From Anaerolineae bacterium (GTDB lineage: Bacteria > Chloroflexota > Anaerolineae > Aggregatilineales > UBA3940): 64,000 bases of DNA. The notes beneath the pieces are model-generated. The model was not told the DNA's origin and did no database searches. It saw nothing but the letters and a program-made list of their open reading frames with translations. Where the stretch lies: assembly GCA_016926255.1 (NCBI GenBank), contig JAFGOY010000013.1, positions 96,516 to 160,515 of the forward strand, given 5' to 3'. Positions 47,166-56,503 of the stretch are shown here, in pieces. Made by a program: the position numbers and the translations under genes. Numbering within the stretch: the stretch's first letter is position 1; each line of letters starts with the position of its first letter.

Positions 47166-48752
47166 TCAGAACAGCAGACTCGACACCGTAGCGTTGATCA
47201 CGCCGACAATCCAGGCCGGAAATACGCCGATCACCAGCATCAGGACGAGCAGCGGCGCGAGGGCGATCACCTCACGGGCGTTGATCTCAATCGATCTGCC
47301 GTGTGCCTTATCGACCGCCGCCTGGTTCAGCGGGCCGTGTAACACCTGCCTGATTGCCTTCAGGACGTAAGCGCCGGTGAACAGCAACCCCAGCATACTG
47401 ATCGCCACCATAAGGGTGAAAACCGGGTTCACCGGCCAGACTCCCCGCACGACCATGAACTCGCCGACGAATCCATTCAGGCCGGGCAGCCCCAGCGAGG
47501 CCATCGACGAGAAGATCATGATCCCGCCGTAGATCGGCGCGGCGACCCACAATCCACCCATCTGGTTGAGATCGCGGGTGTGGAGCCGGTCATAGATCAC
47601 GCCGACCAGCGCGAACATCGCCGCCGCGCTGATGCCGTGATTGAACATCTGCAAAACGGCCCCGTTGAGGGCAATCGTCGCGTTGAGCTGGTTGATCCCG
47701 TTGGGATCATATCGACCAGCCGGGCCGACGAAGGCTGCCGCCGCGATCCCCAGCACGACGAAGCCCATATGGTTGACCGAACTGTAAGCGACCAGCCGCT
47801 TGAAATCGCGCTGGCCGAAGGCGGCAAACGCCCCCAGCACGATGGCGAGCATCGCAAAGATCGCCAGCACCGGAGAAAAATATCGCGCTTCGAGCGGGAA
47901 CAAGGGCAGCACCAATCGGATGAAGCCGTAAGCCCCCAGCTTGAGCAGCACCCCGGCCAGGATCATCGACCCGGCGGTGGGGGCCTCGGTGTGGGCATCG
48001 GGCAGCCAGGTATGGAAGGGCCAGACCGGGACTTTGATCGCAAAAGCAATCACAAACGCCCAGAACGCGATCCCCCTGACCACCCGCATCGACACCCCGG
48101 CGAAGACCGGCAGGTCGGCGGCGATGGCGGGCCACTTCTCCATGATCGCGATCAGGTCGAAGGAGCCGACGGTCAGGCCGATGATCTGGATGCTCAGCAG
48201 CAGACCCAGCGACCCGGCCATCGTGTAGAGAAAGAATTTCCGGCTGGCGTAGCGCCGGTTGTCGCTGCCCCACAGGTTGATCAGGAAGTACATCGGCACC
48301 AGGCCGAACTCCCAGAACACGAAGAAGAGCAGCAGGTCGAGCGAGACGAACACGCCCAGCATCCCCATTTCGAGCAGGAGGAAGAGCGCCATGTAAAGAT
48401 TGACCCGCTCCTCGATGGTCCACGAGATGAGGATCGCCAGCGGGGTCAGGAGCGTGGTCAGCAAGACCATCGTCAGGCTGATGCCATCGACGCCGACGTG
48501 ATAGCTTGAATTCAACAGCGGGAACCATGCCACCTGCTGTTCAAAGCAGGCCCCGGCAGTCAAATCGACGCAGGGATTTTGCTGATAGGCAAACCACAGC
48601 CAGATCGACACCCCCAGCGGGATCAGGCTGACCAGCAGCGCGATCCAGCGAGCAAGGTACTTGTTCTCGGAGAGAATCAGCAGCAGCACCGCGCCCGCCA
48701 GCGGGGTGAACGTGATCAGTGTAAGCAGGTTGTCGGTGGAAAACAGCGTCAT
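47166..48752 (-). CDS. nuoM: NADH-quinone oxidoreductase subunit M, copy 2
   Basis: The 528-aa paralogue of the next gene has FVFWEFGLVPMYFLINLWG (conserved Glu), KVPVWPFHTWLPDAHTEAPTAGS and FKRLVAYSSVNHMGFVVLG. It differs from copy 1 throughout, so this is not a recent duplication. With nuoL, nuoM and nuoN it gives four antiporter-like subunits where most complex I enzymes have three. Confidence 0.96.
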   Translation of the reverse strand: MTLFSTDNLLTLITFTPLAGAVLLLILSENKYLARWIALLVSLIPLGVSIWLWFAYQQNPCVDLTAGACFEQQVAWFPLLNSSYHVGVDGISLTMVLLTTLLTPLAILISWTIEERVNLYMALFLLLEMGMLGVFVSLDLLLFFVFWEFGLVPMYFLINLWGSDNRRYASRKFFLYTMAGSLGLLLSIQIIGLTVGSFDLIAIMEKWPAIAADLPVFAGVSMRVVRGIAFWAFVIAFAIKVPVWPFHTWLPDAHTEAPTAGSMILAGVLLKLGAYGFIRLVLPLFPLEARYFSPVLAIFAMLAIVLGAFAAFGQRDFKRLVAYSSVNHMGFVVLGIAAAAFVGPAGRYDPNGINQLNATIALNGAVLQMFNHGISAAAMFALVGVIYDRLHTRDLNQMGGLWVAAPIYGGIMIFSSMASLGLPGLNGFVGEFMVVRGVWPVNPVFTLMVAISMLGLLFTGAYVLKAIRQVLHGPLNQAAVDKAHGRSIEINAREVIALAPLLVLMLVIGVFPAWIVGVINATVSSLLF

Positions 48753-48767
48753 AACTCTTCGCTTCTG

Positions 48768-51032
48768 CTACCTGATAAACAAGGACCAGACGAACACGCC
48801 GACCAGCATCAGCAGCCCGGCGACGGCAACCGCGAGATACTGCTGAATGCGCCCCGACTGGATATATTTGAACGAATCGCTCATCTCGCCAAACCCTTCG
48901 ACGAGATTGTCGGTACCCTCGTTGATGATCTGCGTATCGAAATCCTTGTGGCGGAAGGCGATCCACTCCGCAGCGCGGGCGACGAAATGCAGGAACCCGT
49001 CGATGATCCCCCGGTCGATAAGCTGGTAAACGACCTTCTCGGCGAGCCAGATCGACGGGCGGACGAAAATCAGATCGTACAACTCGTCGATATAGTACTT
49101 GTTCTCCAGCAGGGTATAGACCGGGCCGAGAGCGCGTTTCAGCGGATCGGGCTGACCGGCTTCGAGCGGTTTACGGACATAGACCAGCCAGCCGACAAAC
49201 AATCCCAGCATGGCAATCGCAATCGATATCAAAAGTGGAACGAAATCAAACGGGAGCGTTTCGGGATGTTCGAGCAGCGTCCCGCTGACAAATCGATGGA
49301 AGGGGTTGCCGCCCAACAGTCGGCCCAGCAGCGGGAAATCTTCGTGAACGCCTACATACCCGGCGATGATCGCAAAGACGGCCAGCACGACCAGCGGGAG
49401 GTTCATCCGCAAGTCGGTTTGTTCGGCTTCTTCGGCGGCGGCGGTGCGCGGCGATCCGGCGAAGGTCAGGCCGATCAGCCGCATCGTGTAGAAGGCGGTC
49501 AAAAGCGCCGCTACCGCCAGAACAATAAAAATACCCGGTGCGTGGGCGTAGGCGTCGGCCAGAATTTCATCCTTCGACCAGAACCCGGCGGTGATCAGCG
49601 GGAAGCCGCTCAGCGCCAGCCCGCCGATCAGGAAGGTCCAGGCGGTGACCGGGACGCGCTTCCATAAGCCACCCATGTTGAACATGTCCTGCGCGTCGAA
49701 ATCGAGCGGGAACGAGTGCCCGTGGGGAACATGGGCTGCGCCATGTTCCTTAGCATGTTCCTCGCCATGATCGACGGCATGGATCACCGATCCGGAACCC
49801 ATGAATAATAATGCCTTGAATATCGCATGGGTCATCAGGTGGAAGGCGGCGGCGACATACGCACCAATCCCCACCGCCGCGACCATGTACCCAAGCTGGC
49901 TGATCGTCGAATAGGCCAGCACTTTTTTGATGTCGCGCTGGGCGAGGGCAATCGTCGCCGCAAAAAGCGCGGTAAACGCGCCGACGGTGGCGATCACCTG
50001 CATGGGCAGGGTAAACACATCACCATCCCAGCCAACCGAGAGCAGCGGGAACATCCGCAGGATCAGGTAGATACCGGCGGAAACCATCGTCGCGGCATGG
50101 ATCATCGCACTAACGGGGGTCGGGCCTTCCATCGCATCGGGCAGCCAGGTGTGCAGCGGGAACTGGGCGCTCTTGCCGACCGTCCCGGCGAAAATCAACA
50201 GGCCCACCGCCCCGGCGACGGTCAATCCGCCGAGCGCGGCAATATTCGGGAAGGCGGACATTTCGAGCGCGGCGAGAGTCGCTTCGTTGTAGAGAATCTC
50301 GCGGAAATTCAGCGTGCCGGTGAAGCTGTACAGCCAGGCGATGCCCAGCAGCATCACCACATCGGCGACACGGGTGGTCATGAAGGCTTTGATCCCACCA
50401 CCGACCGGCGTGATCCGGCCCGGCTGATCGGGGTAAACGCGGTTGTGCCAGAACCCGATCAGCGCGTAGGAGCAGAACCCCATCAACTCCCAGCCGACGA
50501 AGAGCAGCAGCAGGTTGTCGGCGACGGAGAGAATCAGCATCGCAGCGGCAAATAAGGCAATGAAGGCCATAAAGCGGGCTTTCCACGCGCTGGCATCGAA
50601 TTTGACCAGCGTGCGTCCTGCCGAGTCGACTACCGCGTCAGCGGGCGGCAATTCGGCGTTTTTGACTTCCGTCCAGTACGAACCAGAATCCATGTAGCCG
50701 GTCGAGTAGATGAAAATCATCGACGCAGTAAGCGGCACGAAGAACAGCATCACCGCGCCCAGCGGATCGACCAGCACGCCCATTCGCAGGGACGATTCAA
50801 GTGAGGGGCCAAGCGGCAGCCAGACCAGCGATGCCTCAATGGGATTCTCACCGAGGTGCGGGTTCGAAAAAGCACCGATTAAGACGATAATCGCAAATAC
50901 CCAGGTCAGCAGGATGGCCGATACGGCGATCAGGTCGCTCAGGAAGCGGCTGCGGCGCGTGAAAAGCAGGATCGCAAAAAAGGCGATGAGGGGAGGAACC
51001 GGTATCAAAAAGACAAGCCACGCAAGAGTCAT
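48768..51032 (-). CDS. nuoL: NADH-quinone oxidoreductase subunit L, extended
   Basis: At 754 aa this is well above the 600-650 usual for NuoL. It has KSAQFPLHTWLPDAMEGPTPVSA with the conserved Lys and IKKVLAYSTISQLGYMVA, plus a His-rich loop (HAVDHGEEHAKEHGAAHVPHGHS). In the C-terminal lateral-helix region, about residues 692-723 look like an insertion before IQSGRIQQY. It is the distal proton pump of the membrane arm. Confidence 0.95.
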   Translation of the reverse strand: MTLAWLVFLIPVPPLIAFFAILLFTRRSRFLSDLIAVSAILLTWVFAIIVLIGAFSNPHLGENPIEASLVWLPLGPSLESSLRMGVLVDPLGAVMLFFVPLTASMIFIYSTGYMDSGSYWTEVKNAELPPADAVVDSAGRTLVKFDASAWKARFMAFIALFAAAMLILSVADNLLLLFVGWELMGFCSYALIGFWHNRVYPDQPGRITPVGGGIKAFMTTRVADVVMLLGIAWLYSFTGTLNFREILYNEATLAALEMSAFPNIAALGGLTVAGAVGLLIFAGTVGKSAQFPLHTWLPDAMEGPTPVSAMIHAATMVSAGIYLILRMFPLLSVGWDGDVFTLPMQVIATVGAFTALFAATIALAQRDIKKVLAYSTISQLGYMVAAVGIGAYVAAAFHLMTHAIFKALLFMGSGSVIHAVDHGEEHAKEHGAAHVPHGHSFPLDFDAQDMFNMGGLWKRVPVTAWTFLIGGLALSGFPLITAGFWSKDEILADAYAHAPGIFIVLAVAALLTAFYTMRLIGLTFAGSPRTAAAEEAEQTDLRMNLPLVVLAVFAIIAGYVGVHEDFPLLGRLLGGNPFHRFVSGTLLEHPETLPFDFVPLLISIAIAMLGLFVGWLVYVRKPLEAGQPDPLKRALGPVYTLLENKYYIDELYDLIFVRPSIWLAEKVVYQLIDRGIIDGFLHFVARAAEWIAFRHKDFDTQIINEGTDNLVEGFGEMSDSFKYIQSGRIQQYLAVAVAGLLMLVGVFVWSLFIR

Positions 51033-51039
51033 CGACGTC

Positions 51040-51348
51040 CTACCACTTCAAGAGATTGAGATCACCGGCATTGACATCGTCGCGGTTGCGATAGATTGAG
51101 ATGATCAGCGCCAACCCGACCGAGACTTCGGCAGCGGCAACCGCAAACACAAAAACAGCAAACATCTGCCCGTTGATATGTTCCGGAGCCAGGTAGCGCC
51201 AGAAAGCGACCAGATTGAGATTGACCGCGTTGAGCATCAACTCGATGCTCATCAGGATCGCCACGACGTTGCGCCGGATCAGCACGCCAAACAGCCCCAG
51301 GCAGAACATCCCGGCAGCGACCAGCAGAAACCAGTGAAGCGGGATCAT
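51040..51348 (-). CDS. nuoK: NADH-quinone oxidoreductase subunit K
   Basis: The 102-aa subunit has three helices, with conserved Glu in [15 protein letters not shown] and in [13 protein letters not shown]. It belongs to the E-channel region of complex I. GGGAGG lies 9 bp before the ATG. Seven bases separate it from nuoL. Confidence 0.97.
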   Translation of the reverse strand: MIPLHWFLLVAAGMFCLGLFGVLIRRNVVAILMSIELMLNAVNLNLVAFWRYLAPEHINGQMFAVFVFAVAAAEVSVGLALIISIYRNRDDVNAGDLNLLKW

Positions 51349-51408
51349 CGATTGACACCTCCCAGCGGACGGCTTTCAATCGGGCAGGCAGGTAAATCAG
51401 CCAAGTCT

Positions 51409-51496
51409 GGAACCCCCTCCTGACCTCTCTTCGCTCGGTCTTTCCTCCCCCTTGCAAGGGGGAGGAGGCGAACCTTTGGTTCGGCGGAGGGGGTTC
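51409..51496. repeat. family C palindromic repeat between nuoJ and nuoK
   Basis: Outer arms GAACCCCCTCC (51410-51420) and GGAGGGGGTTC (51486-51496). Inside is a perfect palindrome, CCTCCCCCTTG followed by CAAGGGGGAGG (51444-51465), and a small CGAACC-TTT-GGTTCG hairpin. It fills most of the 181-bp gap inside the operon. Confidence 0.7.
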
Positions 51497-51529
51497 TGCC
51501 CATAAATCCGAAACGCTCCCCTCCCTGTT

Positions 51530-52072
51530 CTACGCATGGTCATCACCTCCCACAGCCTCCTCGTCACGCGGCAGATCGTCACGGGCAATGAATATCGCAC
51601 CGATCAACGCACCAAGCAGCAGAATCGAGGCGACTTCGAAAGGCACCAGATACGCCTGCGGGTTGACGAACGCGACTCCCAACTGCTCGATGCTGTCCGC
51701 CGGAACATCGGCAGCCGGGGTCAACCCACCAAAGCGGGTCATGATCACAAAGCCGAGAGTCACCATCACCAGCGCGGCCATCACCGCCACCAGCGTTAGC
51801 TGCCGGGGCGGGGGTTCTTTGCAGAACACGCAGCGCGTCACCATCACCGTGATCGTGATCAGCACCGAGATCGCGCCGACATAGACCAGGATTTGAACCG
51901 CCGCCAGAAACGGTGCTTCGAGCAGAATGAACAACCCGGCAATCCCGAACAGCGACAGCACCAGATACATCGCCGCGTAGATCAGGTTGCGGTTCAACAC
52001 CACGCCGACCGCGCCCCCGACGGTAAAGAGCGACATCAGGGCAAAGATCGCATGTAAGGGTGTCAGGCTCAT
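51530..52072 (-). CDS. nuoJ: NADH-quinone oxidoreductase subunit J
   Basis: The 180-aa subunit has five helices with LFGIAGLFILLEAPFLAAVQILVYVGAISVL, the conserved core of NuoJ. GGAGG lies 8 bp before the ATG at 52072; an in-frame GTG at 52087 falls on the Shine-Dalgarno itself and is rejected. It belongs to the membrane arm of complex I. Confidence 0.95.
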   Translation of the reverse strand: MSLTPLHAIFALMSLFTVGGAVGVVLNRNLIYAAMYLVLSLFGIAGLFILLEAPFLAAVQILVYVGAISVLITITVMVTRCVFCKEPPPRQLTLVAVMAALVMVTLGFVIMTRFGGLTPAADVPADSIEQLGVAFVNPQAYLVPFEVASILLLGALIGAIFIARDDLPRDEEAVGGDDHA

Positions 52073-52099
52073 TCGTGGCACCTCCACAGGGCACGATAA

Positions 52100-53305
52100 T
52101 CAGTCGACGGCGGTTTCAGGATACAAATCGGCCTCGCGGTCGCGCCGACCCTGCTGGGCCAGCGAGACGACGGCAATCCCAGCCACCAACAAATTGACTC
52201 CAAACAGAACCGCCGAACGCGGCAGCATCTCGATGGCGGTGCCACCCACCGAATAACCCGAAAAGAATTGCAGCGCCGTTTTATCGGCGATGACGGTCAG
52301 CACAAGCAGCAGCAGCGAAACAGGCACCAGCAGCTTCCAGCAGAAATCCATGATCTGGTCGATACGTAAACGGGGCAGCGTGCCGCGTGCCCAGACATTG
52401 ACAAAATAGACGGCAAACGACTTGATGAAGAAATAGACAATGCCCAGCGTCGGCACCTGGTCGACGAAAGGGCCGCGCCAGCCGCCCAGAAACAGCGTGG
52501 CGGTCAGCGCCGAGATGGTGAACGCGTGCAGAAACTCGGCCAGGTAGAAAGTCGCAAAGGCCATCCCGCTGTATTCGATGTGATACCCGGCGACGATCTC
52601 CGATTCGGCTTCGAGCAGATCGAAAGGCGAGCGGGCGACTTCGGCATGGTTGGCGATGTAGAAGATCAGTGCGGCGAGGGGCATCGAAAAGACGTACCAG
52701 ATGCTCTGCGCCTCGACAATCGCGTTGATGCGCATACTCCCAGTCAGCAGCACCGGGATCAGCAGCATGAGGATCAGCGGAACCTCGTAGCTGACAAGCA
52801 TTGCCACAGCGCGGAAGGCACCGAGCAGCGCGTACTTGTTGTTGCTGCTCCAGCCTGCCATCAGGATCGACATGAAGCCCAGCGAACTGACAGCCGCAAG
52901 GTACAGCACCCCGATGCTGACATCGGTGCCGATGGCATTGCGGGTAAAGGGAAGCACCGCCCAGAGCATCAGGACGGTGGCGGTGGCGATCACCGGGGCA
53001 AGCAAAAAAGGAATGAGATCGGCACCTGAGGGGATGACGATCTCTTTGGTCATCAGTTTCAATACGTCGGCGACATTCTGGAAAAGGCCCCAGGGGCCGA
53101 CTCGATTCGGGCCGATGCGATCCTGAATGCGGGCGACGACTTTCCGCTCGAACCAGATGATGAACAGCGCCAACGTGAGCAAATACCCGACAACGACCAG
53201 CGACCCGATCAGCGATAGGATGATGTCGAGGATCAAACCCGACGCCCCCCACCCCGTCAGGAGGCTTACGAGCCAGTCATCGATTACGGTAAACAGATCG
53301 GGCAT
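52100..53305 (-). CDS. nuoH: NADH-quinone oxidoreductase subunit H
   Basis: At 401 aa this is somewhat longer than the usual 320-350. It has RIQDRIGPNRVGPWGLFQNVADVLKLMTKE, PFDLLEAESEIVAGYHIEYSG (quinone-site region) and GTLPRLRIDQIMDFCWKLLVP. NuoH forms most of the quinone chamber at the junction with the peripheral arm. The peripheral-arm genes nuoB, C, D and I, often neighbours of nuoH, are not in this window. Confidence 0.97.
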   Translation of the reverse strand: MPDLFTVIDDWLVSLLTGWGASGLILDIILSLIGSLVVVGYLLTLALFIIWFERKVVARIQDRIGPNRVGPWGLFQNVADVLKLMTKEIVIPSGADLIPFLLAPVIATATVLMLWAVLPFTRNAIGTDVSIGVLYLAAVSSLGFMSILMAGWSSNNKYALLGAFRAVAMLVSYEVPLILMLLIPVLLTGSMRINAIVEAQSIWYVFSMPLAALIFYIANHAEVARSPFDLLEAESEIVAGYHIEYSGMAFATFYLAEFLHAFTISALTATLFLGGWRGPFVDQVPTLGIVYFFIKSFAVYFVNVWARGTLPRLRIDQIMDFCWKLLVPVSLLLLVLTVIADKTALQFFSGYSVGGTAIEMLPRSAVLFGVNLLVAGIAVVSLAQQGRRDREADLYPETAVD

Positions 53306-53386
53306 TGAGATTACCTTCTGGTTGCTGTCAAGCGGTCGGTCAATTCTTCCACTGTCAAATCCATGAAACCATATCGCCCTGTTTCC

Positions 53387-53562
53387 ACCCCCACCTTGCA
53401 GCCGTAAAACGGCTGCTTCCTCCCCCTCAAGGTGGAGGGTTATGAAATATTGGTGCTTTGAATTTGATACTTCAGCAACCGTTTATAGTCATATCAACCA
53501 GAGCCAACCCACTTGCCCCCTGTAAGGGGGAAATGTCCCGCAGGGACAAAGGGGTTTGGCCC
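53387..53562. repeat. two family C palindromic elements between nuoA and nuoH
   Basis: Element 1: CCACCTTG (53391-53398) with CAAGGTGG (53428-53435), enclosing GCAGCCGT-AAA-ACGGCTGC. Element 2: CCCCCT-gta-AGGGGG (53516-53530) and TGTCCC-gca-GGGACA (53534-53548). They occupy most of the 274-bp gap between nuoH and nuoA. Confidence 0.65.
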
Positions 53563-53579
53563 CTGCCCACTATCCAACA

Positions 53580-53999
53580 CTAAATCCACCTCAGCGCGTC
53601 TTTGCGAATGGTGTAGATCAGCGCCTCGGCCAGCGTGATCACGAACACAACCCCGGCGAGAACGCCAAACAAAGGCAGGCGGTTATAGGCGACTGCCCAG
53701 GGGTAGAGAAAGACCACTTCGACATCAAATACCAGAAAGACCAGCGCGAAGATGTAATATTGAACCTTGAACTGCACCCAGGTATCGCCGCGTGTTTCGA
53801 CGCCGCATTCGTAGGTCGCGTTCTTCAGTTCGTTGCCCTTCCGGGGGCCGATCAACCGCCCGATGAGAATCGGGGCGAGAGGGGTAGCCATTGCAACAAT
53901 ACTCAGGATGACAATGAACGTCCAGTCCTTCACGGAAAGCTCTCCACGCAAGTAGTCAGTGTGCGGTTCTGTCAGGCTGAAATCAACTGCATTAGCCAT
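53580..53999 (-). CDS. nuoA: NADH-quinone oxidoreductase subunit A
   Basis: The 139-aa subunit has three helices with the family segment KNATYECGVETRGDTWVQFKVQYYIFALVFLVFDVEVVFLYPWAV, which carries the conserved loop Cys and the acidic residues of helix 2. ATG 53999 is chosen; an in-frame start at 54056 adds 19 residues of unlikely sequence. It is the first of the complex I genes here, separated from nuoH by palindromic repeats. Confidence 0.96.
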   Translation of the reverse strand: MANAVDFSLTEPHTDYLRGELSVKDWTFIVILSIVAMATPLAPILIGRLIGPRKGNELKNATYECGVETRGDTWVQFKVQYYIFALVFLVFDVEVVFLYPWAVAYNRLPLFGVLAGVVFVITLAEALIYTIRKDALRWI

Positions 54000-54090
54000 C
54001 TTACAGGTGCGAAGACCTGCGAAACGGAGTATATCATCGGCAGGTTCGAAAGGCAACCAAACTTATCCAATTTAAGGCCGGTTTTCAACG

Positions 54091-55278
54091 CTACGGCGCA
54101 TTGACCACGACAACCTGTTCGCCGGTTCCCAACGGCTGGCCGGGCGATCCATCGAGCGGCAGCAGCCAGAGTTCCGACTCTTCGGTTTCGGTGTTCAACC
54201 GCTGGACGATCACGCTCTCGTTGCCAATCCAGGCCAGCGACAGATCGCGGTAGCCGCCGTCGCTGTAGAGCGGTGTGATCGGGCCTGCGGGGCCGGTGCT
54301 GATGTCGAAAATGACCGTGCGGGACGTCCCCGCCAGTTCGCCATTAGCTACCTGCTGAATGGCGGCGATCATCGTGCCTGACGCCGAAAATCGAGCCGAC
54401 AGAAAGGCCCCTTCGGTGCTTCCGGTCAGCGGGGATTGATCAAGACTGCCATCTCCGGCGTTGATACTCAGAAGCGCCAACGTCGAAGGCCTGGCCTGGG
54501 TAACCATCAGGTATTGATCGAGGCCCGGCGAGACATCCAGGAAAGAGACATCGCCCAGGTCTTCGGTCAGGGGGACAAGGCTGCCATCAGCATTGCGCAG
54601 CAGCAGGCGGGTGCCCGACTCCTCAATTTTCGTCTCGACCAGGATCAGCACGTTTTCCCAGGGAGCGGCCAACGGGACGAGGTCAACACCCGAATCGAGC
54701 GGCACCTCGCTGACCAGTTCCGGCGTGCTGCCGGGTTCCGCGCCGACCACCCACACCTGGCTGGAGGTCGGGATCGAGGCTGGATCAAGGGCGACTTTCC
54801 CGTAGTAAATCAGGTCGCTCTGGGGTGCCCAGGCCAGCAGCCCGACGAGATTCGGCGCAGCCTTATCCTGAATGGCGATCTGCCCACTCGTGAGGTCATA
54901 ACTGGCGACAGAGATTGTATCGATAGTAAAAGCCAGGTAGCGATTATCCGGCGAAAGGGTCAGATCGCGCAGGACGAGGTTTTCGGGCAGTGTAGTCAAC
55001 TGCCGTTCGTTCCCCCCGTCCACCGACAACGCCCAGAACTGACCGTCACGAACAAAGATCGCCTCACCAGTATTGACCGTCCCGGCCTCAAAGAGATCGA
55101 AGCTTTCCGTCGGCTCAGGGATGGGAGTCGGGGCGAAAGTAGGCGTGATGGTCGGAAGGCTGATCACCGCTTCGGCGGGCGGCGGCGGGGCCGGTGCCTG
55201 CCCGCCGGAAACAAGCGTACAGGATGCCAATACACCAACGACCAGTATCCCCATGATCAGCAACCGGTTGGATTGCAT
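54091..55278 (-). CDS. lipoprotein with beta-propeller (TolB/WD40-like) domain
   Basis: The 395-aa product has a lipoprotein signal (lipobox LASC near residue 20) and a Pro/Thr-rich spacer. A series of blade-like repeats follows (for example GQFWALSVDGGNERQLTTLP, LTLSPDNRYLAFTID, AWAPQSDLIYYGKV) over the remaining 330 residues. Such propellers are usually protein- or ligand-binding surfaces. It lies upstream of nuoA on the same strand, with 91 bp between, but no link to complex I is shown. Confidence 0.8.
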   Translation of the reverse strand: MQSNRLLIMGILVVGVLASCTLVSGGQAPAPPPPAEAVISLPTITPTFAPTPIPEPTESFDLFEAGTVNTGEAIFVRDGQFWALSVDGGNERQLTTLPENLVLRDLTLSPDNRYLAFTIDTISVASYDLTSGQIAIQDKAAPNLVGLLAWAPQSDLIYYGKVALDPASIPTSSQVWVVGAEPGSTPELVSEVPLDSGVDLVPLAAPWENVLILVETKIEESGTRLLLRNADGSLVPLTEDLGDVSFLDVSPGLDQYLMVTQARPSTLALLSINAGDGSLDQSPLTGSTEGAFLSARFSASGTMIAAIQQVANGELAGTSRTVIFDISTGPAGPITPLYSDGGYRDLSLAWIGNESVIVQRLNTETEESELWLLPLDGSPGQPLGTGEQVVVVNAP

Positions 55279-55375
55279 AACCTTAATCCTCACTTTTTCA
55301 ACAGGTAAGTTGTATGGAAATGGTAGCACAGGGTGACGGAGAGTCAACTCGAAGGCCGGTCAGCTGCCGGATTGA

Positions 55376-56494
55376 TCAGCGATTCAGGCGGCGCATAACG
55401 ATCACGGTTACGGCAACAACAAACACGTCGAGCGCCAGAAGCGCGGCGATATTCGGCCAGAGGGCAGAGAAACCAGCCCCCTTGAGCATCACGCTGCGCA
55501 CGATGTAGATATAGTGTCGGACGGGGATTACCCCCGCCGCCGTTTGAAGAAGCGAGGGCAGCCGGGAGATCGGCACCATGTAACCGGACATGGTCAGCGC
55601 GAGCATGATGTAGATGAAGAAGATCGTGATCGCCTGCTGCTGGGTGCGCGACACCGCCGAAATCATCAAAGAGAAGCTGATCTCCGAGATCAGGTAAAGC
55701 AGGGTCATGAGGGCCAGCAAGGGAAACGATCCGCGCATGGGGACATCGAAGAACAGGCAAACGACCAAGAACAAAATCGGGAAGTTGACCATGCCGATGA
55801 TAATCGGGCTGATCGCTTTACCGGCGATGAATTCACCCTTGCTCATCGGGGTGATACTCACCTGCTCAAGCGTCCCGATCTCACGCTCGCGGACGATGCT
55901 CATCACGGCGGCCAGTGCCGCCACCAGGAAAATGACAAGTGCCAGGGTAGCGGTTACCTCGTAGGGCTTGTCGTCGAGGGTTTGATTGTAGAGCGCTTCC
56001 TGCCGGAGATCGATTCCCTGCGCGATGCCCAGGTCGCCGGTCGAGGCCAGCGCGACATTCCACCCCAGGCTTTCAATCGCGCCCTGTGCCGCCGACTGAG
56101 TCACAGCGGCAACCTTCACACTTGAACCGTCGATGACGAGTTGAATAGGCGGCGGATCATCCGAGAGGACATCCATCGAAAATCCCTCAGGGACGACGAC
56201 CAGCACTCCCACGTCACCACTATCGATCAGGGCAGTGGCTTCTTCGAAAGAATCGACATAATTGGTGATCGCCAGCTCCTGGGTGTTGTCAAGCGCATAG
56301 GCGATTTCGCGGCTCAATTCACTGCGATCCCGGTCGATGAGCGCGACAGGGATGTTATTTACCCCTTCCCCGACTCCATTGCCGATCAACATCAACAGGG
56401 TCAGTGGGCCAAAGATGGTGAACAGCAACAGCAGGCGATCCTGGGAAAACTGGATCAATTCCTTGACGATAAGCGCACGTAAACGGTTAAACAT
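55376..56494 (-). CDS. ABC-2 type transporter permease
   Basis: The 372-aa protein has an N-terminal membrane helix and a large extracytoplasmic domain (about 45-175). Five C-terminal helices follow, with the ABC-2 signature REREIGTLEQVSITPMSKGEFIAGKAISPIIIG. This is the layout of YhbR/YbhS-like exporter subunits. Its partner is the adjacent gene; the stop-to-start gap is 9 bp. No ATP-binding subunit is encoded next to it. Confidence 0.9.
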   Translation of the reverse strand: MFNRLRALIVKELIQFSQDRLLLLFTIFGPLTLLMLIGNGVGEGVNNIPVALIDRDRSELSREIAYALDNTQELAITNYVDSFEEATALIDSGDVGVLVVVPEGFSMDVLSDDPPPIQLVIDGSSVKVAAVTQSAAQGAIESLGWNVALASTGDLGIAQGIDLRQEALYNQTLDDKPYEVTATLALVIFLVAALAAVMSIVREREIGTLEQVSITPMSKGEFIAGKAISPIIIGMVNFPILFLVVCLFFDVPMRGSFPLLALMTLLYLISEISFSLMISAVSRTQQQAITIFFIYIMLALTMSGYMVPISRLPSLLQTAAGVIPVRHYIYIVRSVMLKGAGFSALWPNIAALLALDVFVVAVTVIVMRRLNR

Positions 56495-56503
56495 TGATAG
56501 GAT

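Noticed and set aside
45536..47191. 551-codon open frame on the plus strand
   Set aside because: It is exactly opposite nuoM, its product is rich in Asp, Arg, Gly and His in the way antisense frames of GC-rich membrane genes are, and no domain is seen. Similar antisense frames at 15501-16607, 47580-48509, 48579-49667 and 52281-53252 are rejected for the same reason.
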